Assembly: GCF_000189635.1 (NCBI RefSeq)
Contig: NW_002476463.1
Coordinates: forward strand, 806,001 to 870,000
Source of the DNA: Tetrahymena thermophila SB210
Lineage: Eukaryota > Ciliophora > Oligohymenophorea > Hymenostomatida > Tetrahymenidae
Direction of reading: 5' to 3'
Length of the DNA: 64,000 nt
This document shows positions 25,923 through 40,646 of the stretch, one piece after another (positions within the stretch are counted from its first letter, which is position 1; every line of letters begins with the position of its first letter). The notes under the pieces are model-generated. The model did no database searches and was not told the DNA's origin. It saw only the letters and a list, made by a program, of their open reading frames with translations. Made by a program: the position numbers and the translations under genes.

Positions 25923-27877
25923 TTGGCTAAAATTAAGAATAAATTAGAATTATTTAAAAATTTAAAAAGTAATTATAATAAGAAGTAAGATTTATTTATT
26001 TATAATTTTAAATCAAGACATTACTTAGATTGATTAAAGATGTAATAGAAAGATTACTACAAGCACAATAAGATTACAAATAAACAATTCATTAAGTATA
26101 TAAAAGCATTAATAATTAAAGGGTTATTACCTATTTGTCAAATCATAATATTCTTTTGTAAACTGTGTATCTAGTTGGATTAATTTATTTATTTATGAAT
26201 GAATGAATAATGTATTTTATTTACAAATCTACTGGATTTAATATTTCATGATTTAATAAAAAAAGATACTTTTTAAATACAATTTATAAGCGCTATCAAG
26301 ATTTACTAATTATAATTTTACTTTTTTGCATCAAGCGCAATGAACTAATTTAATTTTCATTAACTTAATTCATCAGAATCTATTTATTAAATTAAGAATA
26401 AATAAAAACTTAAAATAAATCTTGCTCTTTTCTTTTTGTATTCGAAGGATTAATGCTAATTATAGAGTACTTCGTTATAAATTGTTGAGATTAGAAAATA
26501 TTAAATATATTTAAGGTGTTTTTAAGTTGATGACAAGAAATAAAAAATCATCTATTTCATTGTAATTTATTTAAAAAATTTAATAAATAACCTTCTCTCA
26601 AAATCTAACTTTTGTTCAGCTAAATTTTTAGATAAAATTCCTACTATTTTTTATCTTTTGGGAATGTTCAAAGAAAAAGAAAAATACTAGTAAAATTATA
26701 AAAAATATTTTAGCTAATCTAAATTTTAGAATTAAAATATTGTTAAATTTAAACAAAACTTTATTTTCAGTTATGTTTGTTGGCACTTTCTTAAAAAAAG
26801 TATATTGTATCTAATTTTATAAATTTGTTACTGAAACATGCTTTTTAAATTGACTGGCTAAAAATTTCCTTCTAAAGTGAGTTATTTCTGTTTAAAAACA
26901 ATAACTTATACTGAAAATATTATCAAAGATATGTTTCGTTTCTACATTTGTTGGAAATGAGCAATTGTAAAATTATGAAAAATATTTTAAAATTCAACCA
27001 AACGAAATATGTAAAAAGAAGAAAAATTAACATTCAACTAATTTAAACTAATATTTTATAAATTTAAAATCGAATTATACATCAATTATTATATTAATTT
27101 TTAAGGAGTTTTCTTTGTTTTTTTAGCATGTAGCTTTCAGATTTTTTTAATATCTTCTTCTGTTTTATTTAAAAAAGATTGATCTAAATAGATCTCAAAT
27201 CAATGCAAGAATTATTTCAATATTTTACTTAACGCTTATAGTACAATTTTTTTTTCTTAAAATTTTCTATAAAACTAATTCACTTTTTCTTGACTATTCA
27301 AATACTAGAAAATGTTAACAAAAAGATTTAAATGGTTTTATTTTATGAAAAGTACCTATTTAGTAATAAATAATACTTGGAAATATAAAAATAAAAAGAT
27401 ATCTTCATATAAAGTAAAATTTTCTTAGTGGAGCTTATTTGGAAAAAAATTAAATTCAGTAATCGATAATAATTGCATAAAAAAGTTAATTAGCGAAAAG
27501 ACATAAATAAAGAAAGATTGGGTGTATTTGTCATAAATTAATACTACTGGAGCGAAATTCAAGCATTTATTAATGGAAAATGACGATTGAGTTAGCTATC
27601 TAACTAGCTTTGATTTTGATTAATTTAATTATTGAGAATTGAACATACACACATATATATATATAATATATAGTGAATTGAATTGATGAATTGAATTAAG
27701 TCGTTTATAAAGTATTGTATTTTTTATGATTATTTATTAATGATTGATCACCTTAATTTTAAAATTATCGCAGACAAATAAAAAATAAATAATTTTTATA
27801 AAAACAAAACATTCATTTTCAAAGAAAAACCTAAGTAAAAAAACTTTAAAAAATAAATAAATAAATAAACAAAATAA
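25923..27877. other. Long intergenic region
   Basis: Nearly 2 kb of AT-rich sequence with short AAAT/TTTA and TA runs (near 27655-27672). I see no credible coding region, tRNA or repeat. The end just before 27878 is an A-rich leader (aaataaataaataaac) typical of ciliate 5' untranslated regions. Confidence 0.6.
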
Positions 27878-30062
<2,185 letters not shown>

Positions 30063-30592
30063 GAGAAAAACTTTTATGCATCTATATTGGATTTGTAGAT
30101 ATCTGAAGCAAGCAATAACTACTAATTTTGATAACTTTATTAATAAATCACAAATATTATCTAAATACCATCTATTTATATGACTTGCTCAGATATAACA
30201 TATAGGCAGTAAGTAGCCTGCGTGCTCAAGAAAAACAATATAGATCTCCTTTAAAAAATCCTTCACATAAATAACAATCTTACTTCTCCAAAACCACACA
30301 TTTATTCATTAAATCAATATATCTATTACTAAATATATTTTTTGTTTTATTTACTCTAACTAAACAAACATGTCAGTCAGTCAGTTTATCATCTTTTTAT
30401 TTCTTATAAATTAAATTAACTTTCCTCATCAAATAAATACTTTGAATTAATCTTTTCAAAGAATATATAAACAAATAAATAAATAAATTCAATTAATTCT
30501 TAACTAACATTAAACTATCAAAAAATTACTTCAAAATGAATGCTGTAATTTTTTTTACTAATATTTATTAAAAGTTATTTTATAAAAAATAA
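30063..30592. other. 3' flank of the MAP kinase
   Basis: AT-rich, with short CATT/AAAT runs; nothing else supported. Confidence 0.5.
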
Positions 30593-30985
30593 AGAGAATT
30601 AATTAAATAATGACTGAAACCTTCAAAACTGTAACATTAACTAAAAAAATGTTATTTTTAGATATCTTAATCATTTTATATAGAAAATAAATTTAATAAT
30701 TTATTAATACTTTTTAGATTTTATAAGATATTAAAGTATCTACATTCAGTATGAATTTATCAGGTAGTTTGCTTTAAACACATTAGCCAATCAGATTTTT
30801 TAATTTAATTAGAAGTAGATGCTATAATTTTCTTAAATTTATACACATTAACATGCCAAAGATTGAAATTAGAGATAAACATTGTAGTAAATAAGGTTAG
30901 ATTAGTATATTTATTATCATTTTATTGTAATGATAAATTTTATTATTATTAATTTTTTACCTAAAAATATTATAAATTTATTTTG
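30593..30985. repeat. Direct repeat copy A (about 400 bp, non-coding)
   Basis: Starts agagaattaattaaataatg and continues through tagattttataagatatta and ttagagataaa to tttattatcatttt. The same order of blocks recurs in copy B 406 bp downstream. No coding frame is apparent. Confidence 0.8.
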
Positions 30986-30998
30986 ACTGAAAAAATTA

Positions 30999-31420
30999 AG
31001 AGAATTAATTAAATAGTGACTCAAAGAAAGCCTTAAAAATTGTACCATGAACTAAAAAGCTAATTTTTAGATACCTTAATTATTTTATATAAAATATTAT
31101 GACTTGTTAGATTTTATAAGATATTAAAACATCTCCATTCAATATAAATTTATTAAAATAAGGTGGTTTATTTAAATACATGAGCTAATCAGATTTTCCT
31201 AATTTAATTAGCAAGTAGATGCTTTAATTAATTCACTTTAATTTGCTTGTAGATGCTATAATTTTCTTAAATTTATACATGTCAACTGTTAAAGATAGAA
31301 ATTAGAGATAAATATTGTAGTAAATATGGTTAGGTTAGAACATTTATTATCATTTTTTTGTGATGATTAATTTTTGAATTATTAATTTTTTACTTAAAAA
31401 TATTATTAAATTTATTTTTT
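30999..31420. repeat. Direct repeat copy B (about 420 bp, non-coding)
   Basis: Degenerate second copy of 30593-30985. It contains an extra internal duplication of a short agtagatgct-containing piece near 31210-31260. Together the two copies fill most of the gap between the MAP kinase and the LRR gene. Confidence 0.8.
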
Positions 31421-31778
31421 GCATTTATTAAGATTTCTTTCAATGATATATTTAAATATTTATAAAGATTGGAAACTATCTTTTTTTTTTATAAATTAAT
31501 TAAAAAAATAAAATTGCTATTAAAAAATAGAAAGATCTAAAAATAAATTAACAAAAAATAAAATAATAAAAAACTCATGGAAAAAGAAAAAAGTTATCAT
31601 TTTGTAAATATTTTTATATATTTTAAAAAATTTACAAAATTATTTATGATTAATAGCTAATTAATTAATCTGATTACTAAAACGCTGAATTGAAACAATT
31701 GCATTTACTTAAGTAAATATTTATTTACTTTTTTAACATATTCCTTAATCTAAAAATTAAACTTTTGCTTTAATTTAG

Positions 31779-34700
31779 GAAGTAAAAAATAATCAACTAG
31801 AGTGTTTTTTTTTATAAATTGAAATGTTGTTCGAAACTCATTTCCTTATCAGTTAACCTTGAGTAAATTTTCTTTTATTTATATTTTTTTAAAATAATTA
31901 AAAAATTCAATCTTTAAAAGCTTTTATTTTTAACTCAACCATAAAATATCTTTAGCTTTTATTATTAATTCGATTTTTAAGACATTAATTCTTCATTCAA
32001 TTTTACCAAGTTTCTTAAATGAAAAAAAGTTTCATTATTTTATTAAAATAAATTCATTAGAGAAAATGATATCAGTGTGCCATGCATATTTAATTTGATG
32101 AAAGTGATTCAAAAATTAAAAAACTTAGAAAAAATAAACCTAAAATTAGAGTAAGTAGTTATTAAAATTTGATTTTATAATAATCCAAATATTATCTACT
32201 GTCTCTTAATTGAATATTTAAATAAGAAAAAATAGAATTGATGCTTAATGCATAAAAATAATAGTTGAAGGGTTTTAAAAATGCTCTAAGCTTTAAAATG
32301 TAGATTTAAATTTAAGGTATTTATTTATTTTTTACTTATTAAATTCTTTTATTTTATGAAATTAAAAATTAATTTAAATATTTTATCATTAAAGTTTTAA
32401 TCGCAGATTGGATAAAAAGGCATTATAAAACTTATCTTATGGAGTGTCATAATGCAAAAATATAACTCATTTATGCCTAAGTTTTCAGTATTTTATTAGA
32501 ATCATATAAATTTAAATTATTTCACAATAACTATAAATTTATTTCAAAGAGAAAACAAAATAGATGACGATTCTTTATATGAATTAAGCTCTGGTATTTC
32601 AGAATGCTAAAATCTTTAGTAATTTGCTATCAATTTAAGGTAAATTTTAAATAACAAAATTCCAAAAATCTTCAAAAATAATTATAATAAATTAAATTTG
32701 GTTTTTCATCTATCTATTAATTAATTAAAAAAATTATTTAGAAAAAGTTAAATTACACCAGTTGGAATAATAATCCTAGCTTAGTCCTTATTAAATTGCA
32801 AAGCTCTAGAAAATCTATCAATTAATTTAGCGTAAAATTTTATTTTATTTTTCTATTATGTCTCAACAAATAATTTCAATTTAGAAGCAATATTTTTTTA
32901 TCATTTAACAAAATAAAAATGTTTAATAAACAGTTAATGCCTAAATGAAAAATACTCTAGCTGCAGTGATTTTGGATATTATCTTTGTTAGCATCAAAAT
33001 TTAAAAAATTTAGAATTTAATTTTAAGTAATATTAATATTAAATAATTTAATATTTAATTGATAAAAAAATTAATTCATTAATTAAATTATTATTTTAAT
33101 AAAATCAAGTGAATCATTTTTTAGTTCGTAAGATATTGAAGAGTTAAGCTAAGAGTTAAAAAATATGGAAAATCTTAGTTCTTTAAACATAGAATATTAA
33201 TTTTAATACAGTTACAGCGATTAATCTTATGATTCTAATAAAAAAATGTTTAAAAGAATGAGCAATTCAACCTTTTTGGGTATTTTAACTAATTTGAATG
33301 ATTGCCAATAACTTTAAAAGCTGAATCTCAATTTGTCGTAATTTTAGATTTAATTTTTATTTAATTATACTTATTTTGAATTCTATGAATCAAAAGAAAA
33401 AATGATATTGGAGATGACTATCTATTTTTTGAATCGTTAAATTTCAAATATCTAAAAACTTTAGATCTCAACATTAGGTAAATTAATTATTTATTAATTA
33501 TTGAATATATATTATAAATTCTCTTAGTTAAGACTTTTCTCTATATTTCAAAAATTTAAGTTCTTTTTTAGAAACTAAAATTTAAGATCAAAATAAAAAG
33601 AGAAAAATCTTAGAGGAGATATTTTATATTTGTTATGTTATATCTATTTAATTATTTTTATTTTTACAAAGTTAAAATTGGAATTGGTCTGAGTGTTTTA
33701 ATTATTTTGACTTATTTGGTAATATGCATAGTTTATAAGACCTAAAATTGAATCTAAGGTTTAAAATTAATTTAAAATTTTTATGTAAAGTGAACAATTA
33801 ATTATTGAATTTATTTTTTTTAGCTGTAATAGGTTAAGTATCAAAAATATCCTTTCACTAGGCTTGAATTTAAAAACAAATTAGAATATCTAGAAATTGG
33901 ATCTAATTATAGCGTATTTTTTTATTTAAATATTATAAAAAATTCCTTTTCAAACAATTCATTAATTTTCTTGAAATAATAAACATTTTTTGTTTATAAA
34001 TTACTAGTAAGTGTCGACTTAAATTTGTATGTGCCAAAATTCTTTTTAACTAGATATCAGAATGCACACAACTCAAAAGCTTATGCTTAAATCTAGAGTA
34101 AGTTTATTTACTTTATATTTTCAATTCTTACAAAATCAGAGACTAAATTATTAAAAAGAATAAAAGTCCATCATATATTTATTGTAAAATAAAAGAGGAT
34201 AATTTGATGATGAAGATGAAGAAGCTCAAGAAATACTGTGTAAATTAAAATTATGTACTAATCTTTAAAATCTATAATTAACTTTGAAGTAAATACATAT
34301 CAATTAACAAATTAATGTTTCAATTGTAATTCAACTGATTTTAATTTTAAAAAGCTGCAGCTAAATTGAATTAGATCCAAGTGAACTACTAAATTTCAAA
34401 AATTTATAATCTTTGAATTTAAACATAGAGTAAATTTAGATAACTTTTTTATTATCTATTTTTTTAATTTAAAGTTAATATATTTTACTTTGCTTTTTTC
34501 TTATTTTTATTGTTTAGTTAGTTAATATGTTAAAATGAAATAAATTTATTTTTATCTAGCTTTTAGCATATCTAAGATCCTGCTTCTTTAGGAATGGCTA
34601 TGAAAAAGCTAAAATCGCTTTCCTATTTAATTTTAAAAATATGGTATTTTTATTATTTTTATGGTGCCTAAAATATATTAAATACTTTAAAAAATGGTTA

Positions 34701-34795
34701 GGACAAATTACAATGTTTATCTTAAAAAATAAATAAACATAGGATAAATTCTTAAAATTAAAAGACTGGTCAAATGCTATCTAAATATTTATTGA
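31779..34795 (+). CDS. Leucine-rich-repeat protein 1 (one repeat per exon; 5' end unresolved)
   Basis: Exons read as 31779-31862, 32061-32150, 32227-32316, 32407-32487, 32550-32639, 32742-32831, 32961-33026, 33125-33337, 33397-33477, 33672-33758, 33824-33913, 34008-34097, 34196-34288, 34355-34429, 34560-34643 and a terminal exon 34702-34795 ending in TGA. Nearly every exon encodes one LRR of 22-31 residues ending in L-x-x-L-x-L-x-L (for example C-x-N-L-Q-N-L-Q-L), and every junction is phase 2. Most repeats start with N-x-I/L followed by C/D/G residues, like ribonuclease-inhibitor-type LRRs. No kinase, transmembrane or signal sequence is seen. An additional exon ending near 31714 and an ATG near 31577 are possible starts. 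The gene lies upstream of BUBL-ART copy 1 and is duplicated with it. LRRs bind proteins; the ligand is unknown. Confidence 0.75.
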
Positions 34796-35701
34796 ATTTT
34801 AATAAAATTCAATCTATATTTATTTATTTATTTAATAAAATTCAAAAGTAAAAATAAATAAATATTTGATTTGTAAGTTTATTTAATAATTCTAATTTTT
34901 TAAAAATTTTATTTGAAGCATATGTATGTGTGTATGTGTGTATGTATGTATTTTGATTATTTTATGGTTTTATCTTTTGTGATCTTTTATAAGAATTTTA
35001 CCAAAATAAATATACTTTTAGTGAGCTTATTTTTTAATTTTTATCTTAAATTATAAAATATTATCTAAAAACTCAATTTAATCTAATTTTTAAATGTATT
35101 AAATATTTCTAAATATTTTGTTTAAATGGAGTAGGACATTTTAATGATTAATTCGATTATAATTTGAATTTTTTTTTTGATAATTATCGTTGCATTGATA
35201 TTTTGCTTTGAAAACAAGAAGAATTATATTAGATTAAAGATTAAAATAAATCAATTTAAATTAATTAAATTTGTTTGAATTCCTTTTAATCTTATTACTT
35301 TATCAATGCTTAAATTATTTTTAGATTACCTTTCTAATTAGGACATCAACTATATCAATATGGAGAAATTTAACATATTAGAAAGAATACTTAAAATGGC
35401 AATAAATCAACAAAATCAAATGAAATGTCTACAATAATTTAAGATAAAAAGATAAATTTTCAATAGTCTTTTAAATTTAAAAAAGTATTAAACGAAATAC
35501 AAACTAAAAAACAAATACATAAAATACTCAAAATAAATTGTGTTTTGATGTGAATATTCTAATTCATATCCCATTTTAGTTCTATCAAATAAATTCAAGC
35601 TTTTAGGATTTACATATAAAAATTTAATTAAATATCAAAAGCAAATTTAATATCTATTCAATAATAAATAAAAGATACAATAACAATTTTAAGCATAAAA
35701 G
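34796..35701. other. Spacer between LRR1 and BUBL-ART copy 1
   Basis: Much of this spacer is homologous to the spacer at about 44660-45575 (shared blocks around tttatggttttatcttttgt, ttttaccaaaata and caaaatcaa-atgaaa), showing that the duplication includes non-coding DNA. It contains a TATG/TGTG run near 34920-34950. Confidence 0.7.
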
Positions 35702-38700
35702 ATGGAACTTCAGTAATTCCTTTTAAATTTAAAAAATGATTAGGAGAACTACAAGCCAGATATTTAACTACTTAAATTTTCAGAAATCTTAGCTTAAAAT
35801 GAATATGATGAGAAAACTTACTATAATACTTATAATATTAAATTTTAATTACAAAATGGACAAAATATATAAATTGCAGTAACTGAAGGAAATACATTAA
35901 GCAACTTAAAGATTTCTATATAAAAAACAACAGGAATTCAATATGAAGAATAAATTTTAGTTTTCAGAGATAAAGTTTTGAAAGATGATTAGATGTTATA
36001 GGAGTAATTAACAGATTTAACATACGATTGTTGTAAAGCATATGTTTTTGTTAAATCGCAAATAAATACCAATATTTAGATTAAAGATTAAAAAATGAAC
36101 ACTTTTACCATATAAGCCCATTTAATCTCTAAAATAGATTAAATAAAATAACAAGTACACTAATTCACTGGTCTTTAGTCAAATAAGTACCATTTAAAAT
36201 ATAATAACAAAGTTTTATTAGATAAAGAATTTATTTTTGAAATTTGCGGTACTTAATAATAAAATATAACACTTTTTTTGGTAGAAAAAGATCCTAAAGA
36301 AATAATTACAATAAATATTATCCTACCTTAAGGTAAAAAAATGTAATTATAAATGTATTTGAGTGATTTGATATATTAGATAAAAGAATAAATATTTCTT
36401 TTGGAAAGAATTCCTATATTAATCTAATAGCTTAAAATAGATGACAAAATTTTAAGTAAGTGTGACACATTAACTTTAAGCGAATGCAAAATAAAATAAT
36501 ATTCAAATATATTTGTCATAGTTGAGTAAAATAATGCATGCTTTGTTTAAAACACTTTAGTTACTCTAGCAAATGGTGAAAAGAAAAAAATAAAAGATAT
36601 TTCTGTTGGTGATTAAGTAATTAGCTACAATTAGGAAGATTAAATAATTGAGGTAGATGTTGTGCAAGAGGTTATGCAATTCAAGGCTAATATATTTTGT
36701 AATATATAATTTGAAAATTCAAACATCATTTGTACATTGAATCATCCTTTTTATAACCCTGAAGAAAAAGCATGGAAATGCGTTTATCCTGGTGGAAATT
36801 CTACTTTAAAAAATTACTTAAGTGCTAATGATTCGTTATTATTATAGGATAAATCAATATCTTATATAAAAAATATTGATTTTTTTACTACTGAAGAACG
36901 ATTCATCACTGTTTATCATTTAACCATTTAAAAAAATCATAATTTTTTTGTAAATGGAGTTCTTGCTCATAACAAATATTTATTTGTAAAAACATTAACT
37001 GGAAAAACTATTACTTTGGATGTTGAATCTATAGACACAATTTAAAATTTAAAAGCCAAAATATAAGACAAAGAAGGTATACCACCTGATTAGTAGAGAT
37101 TAATATTTGTTGATAAGTAATTAAGTGATGGAAGAGATTTAAAATTTTATAAAATTCAAAGAGAATCAACATTACATTTAGTTTTAAGATTAAGAGGTGG
37201 TTGCTTTGTCTCTAATACATAAATAACTATGGCAAACAATTAAAAAAAATTTATAAATGAAATACAAGAAGGAGATTTAGTAAAAAGCTATAGAATCACA
37301 GATTAAACTTTTCAACAAAATGTTGTTACAAGATTCGTTAAGCATGACATTGATTAATTGTGTAAAATAACTTTTGGAAATTAACATGTGGTGTGTACAG
37401 TTAACCATAGGTTTTATGATCCAGAGAGCAAATTATGGAAATCAGTTTGCCCTAGTCCTGGCTCAGATATCAGCTTCTTAAAAAAATACGATTATTTACT
37501 TTCTGAGGAAGGTGAAAAATTATAAATTACAGAAATTAAAATATTCACCACTAAAAATCCTGTATTTATATACCACATACAAGTAGAAAATAACCATAAC
37601 TTTTTTGCGAATGGTGTTTTAGCTCATAATATGCAAATTAATATTCAGCGTTAGTAAGGTTCATTAATTAAATTAAATGTCGAACCTTCTTATAAAATTA
37701 TGGATATTAAAGTAATGATTTTTAAAGAGACTGGCATACAATTAATAGATTAAATTTTAAAATTTGCTGGAAATGAATTAATAGATTAAATGACGCTATC
37801 TGATTACTAAATTTGTGAAGGTACAGAGGAATAGACTCTCCATCTTGAATTAAAACAAGATTTAATGGCTTCTATTATTTGCGATGATAAATATGCACCT
37901 ACCTAGTAAATGCTTGATAAGAAATAAGACAAGAATTAATATGCATAATTTAGAATTATTACTCCTGATTGTAATTACTTTTTTACTTCGAAAAAAGATA
38001 AGAAATTCTAATAGCTTGAGGAAAAAATTAAACCTTTAATTAAAGAAGAGTTTTTAATGATTTATGGTGGTAAAATCATAAAAAATAAGCTAGATTCACT
38101 TTAAGAATTTACAAAAAATCAAAGCTTTGAAATGATAGTAATTTCAAGCTCTAATGGTGGAGAGTAAATTAATTTATTTGATAAAATATAAAATCTAAAC
38201 CAATAATAATAACAATGGACTGATGCTATTCTTCAAATTTATAGTAAACATTAAATTTAAGAGACATTTTAATTTGTAACAAACTACATACAGAATCTAA
38301 AAGTTTAAGAAAAAATTAAAAAAATTGCTTTACCAATTACAATTTGGACAACTAACCTTTTATACAGATAAATCAATCAAAGTCTTTCGAACAATACATA
38401 TTCTGATTGGCTTCCATATTTAAAAGAATTTATGAATAGCATCAAATACTTCCCTTACTATTAAGGTAAAGCTTACAGAGGGATAAAAAACTTTTCTTAC
38501 TAAGATTTTGACTATAAAATTGGAAATTATGTTACTTGGAAAAACATCATATCTTTATCCTTATCTGAGAAACAAGCCAGAAAATTTAGCAGTTTAGAAG
38601 GTGCTTTATTTGAAATTGACGTTATAAGTGCTAAGTAGATTTTTCCAGTTTCTGTTTTTTAAGATGAGCAGGAAGTATTGCTTTTACCTTTCTCATGCTT

Positions 38701-39184
38701 TTTAGTTTAATCAATATAAATATAAGAAGGCAGCCCTATGGTAATTAAGATGAAAGAAATAAGTGTCCCTAGATCTATTTAAGTAGTTATTTGGGTAGAT
38801 GACAATCCTATCAATAACTATAAATATGCAAACTATATAGAAACATAAAATCCAAATGTAAGCATTGTATTTTGTAAAACTACTTATGAAGCAAATAGGA
38901 TTTTAAGTTAATTCAATTGGATAGTACATCTAGAACAATCAGCAATTAGGGTTATCACAGATATGGTTAGAATAGAAGAAGATGGCAAGACCAATTAATA
39001 GGCAGGATTAGAACTAGCAGAACTTTTATTTAAATAGCTAAAAAAGAGCATAGAAATTATGATTTTTTGTCAAAATGTTGAATAAGCAAATAAAAATTTA
39101 AAAGAAAAAAATTTATAAGATGCAAGAATAATAATAACAAACAAAGAAGACAAAGTCATAAAATTTGCTTTATTCTAAATTTGA
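35702..39184 (+). CDS. BUBL-ART protein 1: ubiquitin-like / intein-like (BIL) / ADP-ribosyltransferase polyprotein
   Basis: A single-exon, 1160-residue protein. Domain order: helical start (1-45); ubiquitin-like domains about 46-119, 132-199 and 205-276; Hint/BIL domain 1 from C280 to H423-N424 with T-L-N-H at 345-348; a 76-residue ubiquitin 425-500 ending L-R-L-R-G-G (about 60/76 identical to human ubiquitin by eye); Hint/BIL domain 2 from C501 to H642-N643 with T-V-N-H at 566-569; ubiquitin-like 644-719 and perhaps a further one to about 800; ADP-ribosyltransferase with R926 (Y-R-G), S951-x-S953 and E989-x-E991 (E-Q-E-V-L-L-L-P); receiver-like C-terminus beginning I-W-V-D-D-N-P. BIL domains are known to cut at Cys and Asn ends, so the protein should self-process and release the central ubiquitin. 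ExE predicts arginine-type ADP-ribosylation. ATG 35702 is the first in-frame start after an upstream TGA. Confidence 0.9.
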
Positions 39185-39625
39185 ATTATAATTTTATTAA
39201 TATATATTGTGACTTGCAAAAACTTGGAAACAGTAGAATTTTTTTATCAAATACATTAATTGAATCAGATATTAATTTTATATTTAACCAAAAGGAAGAG
39301 TAAAATTTTATTTTATTTTTGTAATGAGTGTTGAAGATATTTATTTTTTTCTTTAAATATTTTTATATAAGTTATAAAAATTAATTTTTTTAAATCTTTT
39401 AAGAATTACATTTATTTATAAAAAAAATATTTTTAATTTTTTTCTTCCTTAAAATCGAACTCTTTCTTGATTAAATTAATTCTTTTCTAAAGGATTAATT
39501 TTTCTAATTATCAATTTAATGATCTATCTATTAATGGCATGCTACTCATAAATAATGCTAAATTTTTACAATTTATTTTCTTTTTTGGATTTAATTGTTT
39601 TTTATATTAATAATTACCATAGAAA
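39185..39625. other. Intergenic spacer
   Basis: AT-rich DNA between BUBL-ART 1 and the small gene at 39626; nothing else seen. Confidence 0.6.
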
Positions 39626-40470
39626 ATGAGCAATAATAAAGTAGAGAGTTTTGAAGAGATAGAATTTTTTATCAGATTAGATATTTTAGACAAATAAAAA
39701 TATATTTACTATTATCAAAAAATAATGTATGTATTATTAGTAAGTATAATCTTATGTAAATATATTTTTAAAGATATATCTAAAATGTTATTTTATTATT
39801 TAATCTATTTTTTTCTTAAATTCAACCTTTCAAAAAGATTGAAAATGTTTTTAATAAAATAAAAGAATTTTTTTGCTATTAATACTCATCTTTAGTAAGC
39901 GTATTTATTAATATATGTACAAAAATATCATTTATATTAGCATGATCTATTAGACTAATTTTTTATCATTAATCAACTTTTTGTTTCACTTTTAATAATA
40001 AGTAATTTAATCAATTATATTAAAATAGACTGATAACCGATTGATTGATATATTTAAAAGTGATTATTTAAAGATATTTTAGTAAATTGTTTGCAAATTA
40101 TTCTATTTTAAATATCTAAAGATAAATTAAAATATGTATTAAATTACTTTTAATTATATATTTTTTAGCTAAATTTAGATTAAAAATTAAAGCGTCTATC
40201 TATTTCTTCAATTACTTAGTTTACTATTAATTTGAATGCGAAGATTATAAATTATAAAAAAATTTCTTATCAAATAATTTTTTGATATAAAATTAACCAT
40301 AACTGAATGAGTTAATTAAATTACTATTTAATGTAGCATCTACTAAATTAATAGAGTTTTTAATAAATAAAAACAAAATTTTTGATGAATAAATAAATAA
40401 AAATTAAATTAAGATAGATAGAATGATAGATAGACTTGAAAGGATTAGAGTGTATAACAATTATTTTTGA
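39626..40470 (+). CDS. Small unknown protein (3 exons)
   Basis: Exons 39626-39726, 39838-39900 and 40179-40470, joined in phase 2 by GT..AG introns (donor gtatgt), give 151 residues ending in TGA. The start MSNNKVESFEEIEFFIRLDI is acidic. The rest is rich in Ile, Asn, Lys and Tyr, with a probable C-terminal amphipathic helix (IKIDRMIDRLERIRVYNNYF). No domain is recognised. It sits just upstream of LRR2 and could be an unlinked gene or a detached 5' piece of the LRR unit. No equivalent was found upstream of LRR1. Splice choices are supported by phase consistency only. Confidence 0.45.
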
Positions 40471-40646
40471 GATTATATAAAATTGATTATTTGCAAAGTA
40501 AATTATTGCAAATTAAGTCAGAATCTATTAATTTAGATTTTACCTATTTGATCATTTAATTATATTCAAAACAAATAGTTAATTAATTTATATTTATATT
40601 AATTATTTTCAAATTATAAAATAAAGAAATTGATAATTAATTAGAA

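Noticed and set aside
32061-39184. A single gene joining LRR1 and BUBL-ART 1
   Set aside because: The LRR terminal exon ends in TGA and another in-frame TGA precedes the BUBL ATG; the roughly 900-bp spacer is homologous to the second spacer and looks non-coding.
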